Positions 27,645 to 34,294 of a DNA stretch of 53,045 bases are shown one piece after another. The stretch is from Promicromonospora umidemergens. GTDB lineage: Bacteria; Actinomycetota; Actinomycetes; Actinomycetales; Cellulomonadaceae. The stretch lies in NCBI RefSeq assembly GCF_024171995.1, contig NZ_JAMTCT010000031.1:1-53045 (forward strand), read 5' to 3'. The notes below the pieces were generated by a model. The model was not told the DNA's origin. It saw only the letters and a program-made list of their open reading frames with translations, and did not search any database. Positions within the stretch are counted from its first letter, which is position 1, and the number at the start of each line of letters is the position of its first letter. Made by a program: the position numbers and the translations under genes.

Positions 27645-28988
27645 TCAGCAGGTCGCCAGCAGGCGGTCCAGCACACGCGTGCCGAACTTCAGCGCCTCCG
27701 TCGGCACGCGCTCGTCGACGCCGTGGAACATGCCCGCGAAGTCGAGGTCGCCCGTGAGCTGTAGCGGCGCGAAACCGTAGCCGGTGATCCCGAGCCGGTG
27801 CAGCGACTTGTTGTCCGTGCCGCCCGACAGCGTGTAGGGCAGCACCGTCGCGCCCGGGTCCTCCGCGTCGATCGCCGCGACCATGGCGTCGACAAGGGAG
27901 CCGGTGAACGGCACCTCGAGCGCCGTGTCCTGGTGGATCGTCTCGATCCGCACCGTCGGTCCGGCGAGCTCGCGCAGCTTCGCCATGCCGGTCTCCTCGT
28001 GGCCCGGCAGGAGCCGCACGTCGAGCGTCGCCTCGGCCCGGCCCGGGATCACGTTCGCCTTGTAGCCGGCCTGGAGCTGGGTCGGGTTGGAGGTGTTGCG
28101 CACCGTGGCGCCCACGAACTTCGCGACGGGGCCGAGCGCGCCGATCAGCTCGTCGATGGTCGCGGGGTCGGAGTAGTCCACGGGGAGCCCGGTGAGGTCG
28201 CCGACGCCGCGCAGCAGCGCGTCGACCGTCGGCGTGATCGTGTACGGCCACGCGTGCTGGCCGATCCGCGCGACCGCCGCCGCCAGCTCCGTCACGGCGT
28301 TCTCCTCGTTGACCTGCGAGCCGTGCCCGGCCCTGCCGTCCGCGACGAGGCGCAGCCAGGCCAGCCCCTTCTCCGCCGTCTGCAGCAGGTAGGCGCGCTT
28401 GCCGCCCAGCTCGACCGAGTAGCCGCCGACCTCGGAGATGGCCTCTGTGGCGCCCTCGAACAGCTCGGGCCGGTGGTCCACCGCCCACCGGGCGCCGTAC
28501 ACGCCGCCGGCCTCCTCGTCGGCGAAGAACGCGACGACGACGTCGCGCGCGGGCCTGCGTCCCTCGCGCACCATCTGCCGGACGACCGCAAGGATCATGG
28601 CGTCCATGTCCTTCATGTCGACGGCGCCGCGGCCCCAGAGCAGGCCGTCGGTCTCCTCCCCGCCGAACGGGTCGACGGTCCAGTCGTCCTTGGCCGCCGG
28701 CACGACGTCGAGGTGCCCGTGCAGCACGAGCGCCGGACGGCTGCGGTCCTGCCCCTCCAGCCGCACGACGACGGACGCACGCCCGGGGAGGGACTCGAAC
28801 AGCTCGGGCTCCAGGCCCACCTCGTGCAGCAGCTCCATGACGTACTCGGCCGCGGCGCGCTCCCCCGGGCCCTCGTTGTTGCCGTAGTTCGACGTGTCGA
28901 TCCGGATCAGCTCCTGGCAGATCCGGATGACCTCGTCGGCGGCGGCGGGCACGGGCGTGGGCGTGGCGGTCGGAACGGTGTCAGTCAC
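27645..28988 (-). CDS. M20-family metallopeptidase (ArgE/DapE/carboxypeptidase-like)
   Basis: About 447 residues. Zinc and catalytic motifs are in order: LVLHGHLDVVPA (His, Asp), WGRGAVDMKDMDA (bridging Asp), FFADEEAGG (catalytic and metal Glu), and C-terminal FAGMFHGVDERV (His). A dimerisation domain interrupts the catalytic domain (~200-320). Probably hydrolyses a peptide or N-acyl amino acid. The GTG at 28988 is favoured because TACGGT (29001-28996) ends 7 nt upstream; a GTG at 29027 is also in frame. Confidence 0.9.
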   Translation of the reverse strand: MTDTVPTATPTPVPAAADEVIRICQELIRIDTSNYGNNEGPGERAAAEYVMELLHEVGLEPELFESLPGRASVVVRLEGQDRSRPALVLHGHLDVVPAAKDDWTVDPFGGEETDGLLWGRGAVDMKDMDAMILAVVRQMVREGRRPARDVVVAFFADEEAGGVYGARWAVDHRPELFEGATEAISEVGGYSVELGGKRAYLLQTAEKGLAWLRLVADGRAGHGSQVNEENAVTELAAAVARIGQHAWPYTITPTVDALLRGVGDLTGLPVDYSDPATIDELIGALGPVAKFVGATVRNTSNPTQLQAGYKANVIPGRAEATLDVRLLPGHEETGMAKLRELAGPTVRIETIHQDTALEVPFTGSLVDAMVAAIDAEDPGATVLPYTLSGGTDNKSLHRLGITGYGFAPLQLTGDLDFAGMFHGVDERVPTEALKFGTRVLDRLLATC

Positions 28989-29030
28989 AGGAGCAACCGT
29001 ACCCAGCCCGTGCTCGACGTCGGGCACGTG

Positions 29031-29815
29031 TCAGACCAGGCCGCGGCGCTCGAGCAGCGGCCCGATCTCCGCCGGCCGCCCCCGCAGGTCCTCGAACGAG
29101 GCGAGCGGGTCCTGCGACCCGCCGCGGGCGAGCAGCCTGTGCCGGAAGGCGTCGCCGTTCGCGCGCGTCAGGCCGCCGTTCTCCGCGTACCACTCGACGG
29201 TGTCCGCGTCGAGCACCTCCGACCAGATGTAGGAGTAGTAGCCGGCCGAGTACCCGCCGCCGAAGATGTGGTTGAAGTAGGTCGTGCGGTACCGCGGCGG
29301 CACGGACTCGAAGTCGACGCCCGCCGCCGCGAGCGCCGCAGCCTCGAAGGGCAGCACGTCCTCGACCGACGTCGGCACGTCCGACGGCGCGAGCTGGTGC
29401 CACGCCTGGTCGAGCAGGGCAGCGGCGAGGTATTCCGTGGTCGCGAAGCCCTCGCCCCAGACACGGGAGGCGAGCATGGTGTCCACCCACTCGGCAGGCA
29501 TCGGCTCGCCGGTGGCGTGGTGCACGGCGAACGACCGCAGGATCTCCGGTTCCCAGGACCACATCTCGTTGACCTGCGACGGGTACTCCACGAAGTCGCG
29601 CGGTACGGACGTGCCCGACTGGGACGGGTAGCGCACGTCGCTGAGCAGGCCGTGCAGCGCGTGCCCGAACTCGTGGAACAGGGTGGTCACCTCGTCCCAG
29701 ACGAGCAGCGTCGGCTCGCCGGCCGGGGGCTTGACGATGTTCAGGTTGTTGGTCACGACGGGCCGCTGACCGAGCAGCTCGTTCTGGACCACGAGGCTGT
29801 TCATCCAGGCTACTG
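29031..29815 (-). pseudogene. M3-family peptidase (dipeptidyl carboxypeptidase-like), 3' fragment
   Basis: About 260 C-terminal residues of an oligopeptidase F/Dcp-type zinc peptidase, including the active site TLFHEFGHALHGL, then GTSVPRDFVEYPSQVNEMW and YRTTYFNHIFGGGYSAGYYS. Family homology begins at AWMNS (29815 or so); the preceding codons (VNPKQAV) do not fit the family and belong to the inserted DNA. The 5' part of the gene lies at 31904-32251. Lacking roughly the first 420 residues, this fragment is unlikely to be active. Confidence 0.88.
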
Positions 29816-29821
29816 CCTGCT

Positions 29822-29849
29822 TTGGATTCACCACCAAGTTCGGTATCCT
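29822..29849 (+). promoter_or_regulatory. Promoter of the recombinase operon
   Basis: TTGGAT (29822-29827) and TATCCT (29844-29849) with a 16-bp spacer, 8 nt before the ATG at 29858, fitting a leaderless transcript. It lies almost at the left junction of the element, so expression would not depend on host sequence. Confidence 0.6.
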
Positions 29850-29857
29850 TGCGGGCC

Positions 29858-30262
29858 ATGACGAGAGCGGCGATTTACACGCGCACGGCCAGCGAGGACA
29901 CCGAGCAGATCGGTGCGATGAGGCAGGTGGAAGAGTGCCAGCGCCTTTGCCAGGAGAACCAGTGGGACGTGGCGGCGGTCGTAGGCGACAGCGCCTCCGG
30001 CAACGACAACGACAGGCCCGGCTGGGGCCGCCTCCTAAACATGGTCAAGGGCAACGAGGTGGACATCGTGGTCGCCTGGCAGGCGTCGCGCCTCACTCGG
30101 TCGGCCGAGGAACTGAAGGACTTCAGCGACCTCGCCGCAGAGCACGGCGTGGGCATCGCGACGGTCCAGCAGAGCACGCACACGACGCCCGAGGAGGCTG
30201 CCATGGCGCGCATCTTCGGCCTCCTCGAGGAGCACGAGTCCGAGCAGCGAGGGCGCGAATGA
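29858..30262 (+). CDS. Serine-recombinase catalytic-domain-only protein, nucleophile replaced
   Basis: 134 residues covering only the resolvase-type N-terminal domain; it is homologous along its length to the N-terminus of the next gene. It keeps the arginines of the active site (Arg in YTRTAS, MRQ, and SRLTR) but at the serine position (YTR-V-S in the partner) it has Ala11, followed by Ser12. The helix that would link to a DNA-binding domain ends at EHESEQRGRE. Its stop overlaps the start of the large recombinase (ATGA), so the two are coupled. I infer a regulatory or structural partner rather than an active enzyme. Confidence 0.82.
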   Translation: MTRAAIYTRTASEDTEQIGAMRQVEECQRLCQENQWDVAAVVGDSASGNDNDRPGWGRLLNMVKGNEVDIVVAWQASRLTRSAEELKDFSDLAAEHGVGIATVQQSTHTTPEEAAMARIFGLLEEHESEQRGRE

Positions 30263-31692
30263 GCGCCCGCATCATGCCCAAGCGCGCCGTGATCTACACG
30301 CGGGTCTCTCGCGACGACACGGGTGAGGGGCAGTCCAACGACCGGCAGGCCAAGGCGTGCCAGCAGCTCTGCGACATGCGCGGCTGGGTGGTCGTGAGGG
30401 AGCCCATCAGGGATATCGCGATGTCCGGCTACAGCGGGAAGGGCCGCAACGGCTGGACCGAGGTTATGCGGATGATCGAGGCCGGCGAGGCTGACGTTGT
30501 TGTCGCCTGGCACATCGACCGGATGACCCGCAACATGGCGGATCTCGAGAAGCTCATCGACATCGCCGAGAAGCAGGGTGTCGGCGTCGCGACGGTCTCC
30601 GGTGACATCGACCTGACGACCGACGTTGGTCGCATGGTCGCGCGCATCCTGGGCGCGGTCGCTCGAGCTGAGGTTGAGCGCAAGGCCGCTCGCACGCGCC
30701 TGAAGAACGAGCAGAAGGCGTCGCAGGGCCTCCCCCACCTTGGTGGTCCGAGGCCGTTCGGCTACCAGGAAGACTGGATGGGGACGATCCCTGCCGAGGC
30801 GGACGCAATCCGCTTGGGCGCGAAGATGGCCCTGGCCGGCGAGACGTACGCCGCCATCGCTCAGCTCTGGAGCTCGAAGGGCCTCAACCCGCCTCGAGGG
30901 TTCGGCAAGGACTGGACGAGCGAGGGCGTGCAGAACTGCCTCACAAACGCTCGCAACGCCGCGATCCGCGTCTACAACGGCAAGCAGGTCGGGCCTGCCG
31001 CGTGGGAGCCGATCCTCGACCTGGACACCTACCTACGGCTCACGGAGATCGACCGTAGCCCGAACCGCTCCGCAAACTCGGGCAGGACTGGGCGGGCACC
31101 ACAGAACGTCCTCGTCGGTGCGTTCGAGTGCGGCAAGTGCGAGGGTCCGGTCATCGCGTCAACCAAGCCCAGGCGCGGCGAGCTCAGGAAGACCTACGCC
31201 TGCAAGGCCGGTCATGTCTTCATCGAGCGCGACATTGCCGAGAACTTCATCGAGGGCGCGGCCGTCGCCCGGCTCTCCCGGCCCGACGCGGCGAACCTCT
31301 TCTCCGACGATGAGCCCGAGGATCAGCAGGCGGTCCAGGCCGAGATCACCAAGCTGAACGATCGGCTCAAAATGATGTCCAGGATGCTCGGGGCCGGAAC
31401 CATGGAACAGGAGGACTACGAGGATGCCGCTGGCGTGGCCCGGGGCCTCCTGCGCGATGCTCAGAACCGCCTGCGCACTCGCACGGCGCCGGACTTCGAG
31501 GGGCTGAGTCTGGGGACTGGCGCAGTGGCGTCTCAGTGGAAGGAGCTGTCGATGGCGCGTCGTCGGACCATCATCAGGCTCCTGTTCGACATCAAGCTCA
31601 TGCCGGTCGGGCAGGGCCGGCGCATCGATCGCGGCGAGATCGACGCGAAGGACCGCTTCGTCATCACGGACCTCGAGCCGGCCCGGACATGA
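30259..31692 (+). CDS. Large serine recombinase (phage-type integrase)
   Basis: 477 residues. Catalytic domain ~8-140: nucleophile Ser17 in YTRVSRDD, DRQ, HIDRMTRN and RAEVERKAARTR. A recombinase domain (~165-260; GGPRPFGYQ, GPAAWEPILD) follows, then a zinc ribbon (CGKC near 293 and CKAGH about 25 residues later), and a coiled coil with EITKLNDRLKMMSRML, as in integrases of the phiC31/Bxb1 type. Start ATG at 30259 overlaps the upstream gene; an ATG at 30274 is an alternative. All catalytic residues are present, so it is probably active. Confidence 0.93.
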   Translation: MSARIMPKRAVIYTRVSRDDTGEGQSNDRQAKACQQLCDMRGWVVVREPIRDIAMSGYSGKGRNGWTEVMRMIEAGEADVVVAWHIDRMTRNMADLEKLIDIAEKQGVGVATVSGDIDLTTDVGRMVARILGAVARAEVERKAARTRLKNEQKASQGLPHLGGPRPFGYQEDWMGTIPAEADAIRLGAKMALAGETYAAIAQLWSSKGLNPPRGFGKDWTSEGVQNCLTNARNAAIRVYNGKQVGPAAWEPILDLDTYLRLTEIDRSPNRSANSGRTGRAPQNVLVGAFECGKCEGPVIASTKPRRGELRKTYACKAGHVFIERDIAENFIEGAAVARLSRPDAANLFSDDEPEDQQAVQAEITKLNDRLKMMSRMLGAGTMEQEDYEDAAGVARGLLRDAQNRLRTRTAPDFEGLSLGTGAVASQWKELSMARRRTIIRLLFDIKLMPVGQGRRIDRGEIDAKDRFVITDLEPART

Positions 31693-31696
31693 GAGA

Positions 31697-31740
31697 AGCC
31701 CCACCTGAACGGCCCTAGCAGGGGCCTTTCAAGTGGGGCT
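31697..31740 (+). terminator. Terminator after the large serine recombinase
   Basis: A long hairpin begins 5 nt after the stop: AGCCCCAC on the left pairs with GTGGGGCT on the right, and the stem continues through TGAA/TTCA and GGCCCT/AGGGGCC with a few mismatches (about 18 pairs), closed by a short loop near 31717-31720. Followed by ATCTCATTAT. Confidence 0.8.
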
Positions 31741-31751
31741 ATCTCATTATG

Positions 31752-31789
31752 CTCGCCGGGACTGCCGTAGGAGAGGCCTTCCCGGCGAG
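31752..31789 (-). terminator. Hairpin terminator for the truncated minus-strand gene
   Basis: CTCGCCGGGA and TCCCGGCGAG form a perfect 10-bp stem with an 18-nt loop. On the minus strand it follows the stop of the truncated gene (31799) by about 10 nt. Together with 31697-31740 it separates the two converging transcription units at the right end of the element. Confidence 0.65.
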
Positions 31790-31798
31790 AGTCTCAAT

Positions 31799-31903
31799 CT
31801 ACCGCAGTAGGCTACGGATTTGGCGCTCACGCTCCGCGCCTAACGGCGGGGGCGGCGTCTCCTCGTAGCGTCGCGCGTGATGCTCGATCGCTTCTTCGAG
31901 TGC
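31799..31903 (-). pseudogene. 3' fragment of a small element-borne gene
   Basis: On the minus strand a frame different from the M3 peptidase reads ALEEAIEHHARRYEETPPPP and ends RERQIRSLLR before a TAG stop. The composition and the downstream hairpin suggest a genuine gene end of the short helical type often seen in actinophages. It has no start; its 5' part is replaced by M3 peptidase sequence. It marks the right side of the inserted DNA. Confidence 0.55.
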
Positions 31904-32251
31904 CCGGCGTCGAGTCCGCGGAGAGCTTGTTGTGGAACGCTCGCGACGCCCGGTCCAGCAGCTGTCCCGCCCGCTCCAGCGCCTCCAGGGTGTTCTCGAC
32001 CGTCGGGGGCTCCGGATCGACGGCGATCGCCTCGACCTCCGTGCGGTGGGCGGCCATGCCCGCGACGACGGCGGGCTCGTAGTGCTCCTCGCGGATCACG
32101 GAGTAGTCGGGCGGCCCGTACGGGAGGGCTGACGCCGTGGCGAAGGGGTTGCCGGGTCGAGGGCTGCGTCCTCGCTCTGGACGGTGGTGTCGTTCGCGGA
32201 GGCACGTGCGGCACCGGCACCGGCACCATCGCCCCGCGCACCAGGGACCAC
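31904..32251 (-). pseudogene. M3-family peptidase, 5' fragment with frameshift
   Basis: Minus-strand frames give TVQSEDAALDP, then after a 1-base loss near 32148 the frame changes to NPFATASALPYGPPDYSVIR, EEHYEPAVVAGMAAHRTEV and RASRAFHNKLSADSTP, the N-terminus of an M3 oligopeptidase. Homology stops at about 31904, where element sequence begins. A GTG at 32251 is a plausible original start. The frameshift and truncation make it non-functional. Confidence 0.8.
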
Positions 32252-32273
32252 GCGCACCAGCGACAATGAAGCC

Positions 32274-32690
32274 ATGGATCCGTTGCGACTCGTCGGCACC
32301 TGGGACTTCCACCGGGAGATCCAGGACCACCGCGACGGCGTGGGGTACACCGCACGGGGCACGGCAGAGCTCACCGCTCAGGACGACGGACGGGTGCGCT
32401 GGACGGAGCACGGCACGCTGAGCTGGGCGGGGGGAAGCACCCCCGTGTCGCGCACGCTGTTCCTGGTCCGGGAGCCGGCCGGCGTCGAACGGCGCTGGCG
32501 CGTCACGTTCGAGGACGGCCGGGACTTCCACCCGTGGACCGCCGGCGCCGTCGAGCACCCGTGCGGCCTCGACCTCTACCGGGGCGGCATCGACGTCCCG
32601 GACGAGCCGACGCCGTCGTGGGAGCTGCACTGGCGCGTGACGGGCCCGGAGAAGGACTACACGATGCGTACCAGCTACTCCACCCGCTGA
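32274..32690 (+). CDS. DUF6314-family protein
   Basis: 138 residues. It starts MDPLRLVGTWDFHREIQDHR and contains VRWTEHGTLSW, FEDGRDFHPW, HPCGLDLYRG and WRVTGPEKDYTMRT, a lipocalin-like pattern conserved in DUF6314 proteins. Function unknown. It is divergent from the broken M3 peptidase gene and convergent with the alginate-lyase-family gene. No strong ribosome site is visible. Confidence 0.78.
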   Translation: MDPLRLVGTWDFHREIQDHRDGVGYTARGTAELTAQDDGRVRWTEHGTLSWAGGSTPVSRTLFLVREPAGVERRWRVTFEDGRDFHPWTAGAVEHPCGLDLYRGGIDVPDEPTPSWELHWRVTGPEKDYTMRTSYSTR

Positions 32691-32733
32691 CCACGTCCGT
32701 CGTGGGCGTGCCAACGACGGACGGGGCAACGGG

Positions 32734-34002
32734 TCAGCGGAGCACGTGCGGGTTGTCCGCGTGGGTGAGCGTCTCCCAGGCGACGAACAGGCCGTTCGTA
32801 CCGTCCGGCCGCGTGGACTCGGTCAGGGCCTGCGTACTGGCCATCGGTAGGTCCTGGCGCCCGTGGAGCGCGTTGAGCCCGACCTCGGTGACCGGGCCGA
32901 GCCCCAGCTGCACCGACCCGCCGCAGAGCCAGGACGGCACGGCGGCGCCCTGCTCGTAGGTCGAGTGGAACTCGAGCGCGTGGCGCAGCCGCTCCCCCAC
33001 CTCCGGGTAGAGGTCGTCACCCTGGATCGCGGCGGTCTCGGCCACGTGCGAGATCGCCGAGATGCCGTAGCCGGTGTGCGTGAAGTCCCGGCAGGTCTCC
33101 TGCGCCAGGCCGTCCACCAGCGTGCGCTGGTCGTGCCAGTAGGAGAAGATCTCGTCCGGTGTGTCCCGCCCGGAGCCTGGCACGGTGCGCGGCACCGGCC
33201 CGTCCGAGGTCAGGTAGATGTACGCGGGCACCCGCACGAGGAACCGCTCGCGGGCCGACGAGTAGATGTCCCGGTCGTCGAGGAAGACGGCGATGCCGAC
33301 GGCGGCCTCCATCATCGTCAGCTCCCAGTTGCCGCTGCCGTTGTACCCGTCGATCACCTCCGGCAGGTAGACGTCGCGCAGCATCGTCTCGAACCGGTCG
33401 ACGTCGGCCGCCGCCCATCCGGCGTCCGTGTACCGGATGATCTCGGCGGCCCGCGGCCACACCGAGCCCGCCCACGCCGTCTGCAGCGGCGCGTTCGACC
33501 TGGTGTGGTCCTCGATCACCGGCGACCACGCGTTCATGATCGCGATCGACTTCTTCGCGTACCGCGTGTCTTCCGTCACCGACCAGGCCAGCGCGTGCGT
33601 GTAGGCGGCGATCGCGTCGTCGCGCTCTTCGGTGCACCCGTGGTTCGGCTCGGAGTACGGCCCGCACTCGACCACCGCGCGCGGGTGCGGCGTGTAGGAC
33701 AGCGACGCGTACCGGCTCGCCATCATCGAGTCGTACGCACGCAGCCAGGGCTGGGCGCCGGCCTGCACCTGCTGCCGGACGAAGTCGAGCTGGGGCCGGC
33801 TCACGTGCACGCCAGGGTGGGTGAACGTCGTGGGCACATCGGGGGGCGCGGTGCGCACACCGGCTGCGGCCGTCACCGTCCCTGCGGGCACGAGCAGCCC
33901 CACGGCGGCCACGAGCGTGACCAGGACGTGCGGCCCGGGCGGCCCGCGGCGCACCCGGCCGCGGCGCACCGACCCGCGGGCGTCTCGTGTTCGAGCGCCC
34001 AT
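32734..34002 (-). CDS. Secreted alginate-lyase-family protein
   Basis: 422 residues. The Arg-rich N-terminus and a hydrophobic stretch (HVLVTLVAAVGLLVPAG) form a signal peptide. The mature part is an alpha/alpha barrel typical of the alginate lyase superfamily: FTHPGVHVSRPQLDFVRQQV, AWSVTEDTRYAKKSIAIMNAW, NGSGNWELTMMEAAVGIAVF, and CRDFTHTGYGISAISHVAET. It probably cleaves an extracellular uronic-acid or related polysaccharide; the true substrate is unknown. Its ATG lies 1 nt after the stop of a 51-codon ORF. Confidence 0.85.
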   Translation of the reverse strand: MGARTRDARGSVRRGRVRRGPPGPHVLVTLVAAVGLLVPAGTVTAAAGVRTAPPDVPTTFTHPGVHVSRPQLDFVRQQVQAGAQPWLRAYDSMMASRYASLSYTPHPRAVVECGPYSEPNHGCTEERDDAIAAYTHALAWSVTEDTRYAKKSIAIMNAWSPVIEDHTRSNAPLQTAWAGSVWPRAAEIIRYTDAGWAAADVDRFETMLRDVYLPEVIDGYNGSGNWELTMMEAAVGIAVFLDDRDIYSSARERFLVRVPAYIYLTSDGPVPRTVPGSGRDTPDEIFSYWHDQRTLVDGLAQETCRDFTHTGYGISAISHVAETAAIQGDDLYPEVGERLRHALEFHSTYEQGAAVPSWLCGGSVQLGLGPVTEVGLNALHGRQDLPMASTQALTESTRPDGTNGLFVAWETLTHADNPHVLR

Positions 34003-34003
34003 C

Positions 34004-34159
34004 TCAGAACCCGGCGCTGACGCCGGTGAGCTCCAGGTCCTGCTGCGCGATGCCGCCGGCCAGCGGCGGCGCTCCGACGTCCGGTGCGAGCACGGTCGGC
34101 CGGGCGGCTGTCAGAGCGGTGAAGTCACCGAAGACACGGCACCGTCGACGTGCTTGCAT
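34004..34159 (-). CDS. Short ORF (51 aa) directly upstream of the alginate-lyase-family gene
   Basis: ATG at 34159 with a strong ribosome site (AAGGGGG, 5 nt spacing). It begins MQARRRCRVFGDFTALTAAR and ends QQDLELTGVSAGF. No signal peptide, one Cys. The stop is 1 nt before the lyase ATG, so translation would pass directly to the lyase, which has a poor ribosome site of its own. It may be a leader peptide or a small functional partner. Confidence 0.55.
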   Translation of the reverse strand: MQARRRCRVFGDFTALTAARPTVLAPDVGAPPLAGGIAQQDLELTGVSAGF

Positions 34160-34188
34160 GGTCGCCCCCTTGACTTCCAAGCCATTAC

Positions 34189-34244
34189 GTAGGGAGACCT
34201 TATTGCTTACCTGATCATTGCGACACCGGGGGCTTTTCCCTACG
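34189..34244. promoter_or_regulatory. Inverted repeat upstream of the lyase operon
   Basis: CGTAGGGA (34189-34196) and TCCCTACG (34237-34244) are exact inverted copies 40 bp apart, flanking an AT-richer stretch (CTTATTGCTTACCTGATCATTG). The spacing suggests two sites for one regulator rather than a hairpin. On the minus strand the ORF starts 30 bp downstream. Low confidence. Confidence 0.35.
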
Positions 34245-34294
34245 TTCCCCGGGCCTCGGGCCACCGTGGTGACCCGAGGTCCGGGTGCGGAAGA

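Larger units (their letters stand above)
29816..31903. mobile_element. ~2.1-kb serine-recombinase element inserted in the M3 peptidase gene
   Basis: Boundaries are set where M3 peptidase homology stops on each side (about 29815 and 31904). Inside are a promoter, two overlapping recombinase genes, two hairpin terminators and a truncated minus-strand gene. No cargo or directionality factor is recognised. About 1 kb of the host gene is missing between the two flanks, so this is not a clean insertion; either integration was followed by deletion or this is the remnant of a larger prophage or integrative element. The exact attachment core cannot be read off. Confidence 0.75.

Noticed and set aside
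27798-29861. A ~690-codon plus-strand frame opposite the M20 and M3 peptidase genes
   Set aside because: No domain, biased composition, and the minus strand shows clear peptidase motifs in correct order.
29815-31904. Direct repeat (attachment core) flanking the serine-recombinase element
   Set aside because: I compared both junctions and found no convincing shared core; serine integrases may leave only 2 bp, and the host deletion removes the reference point.
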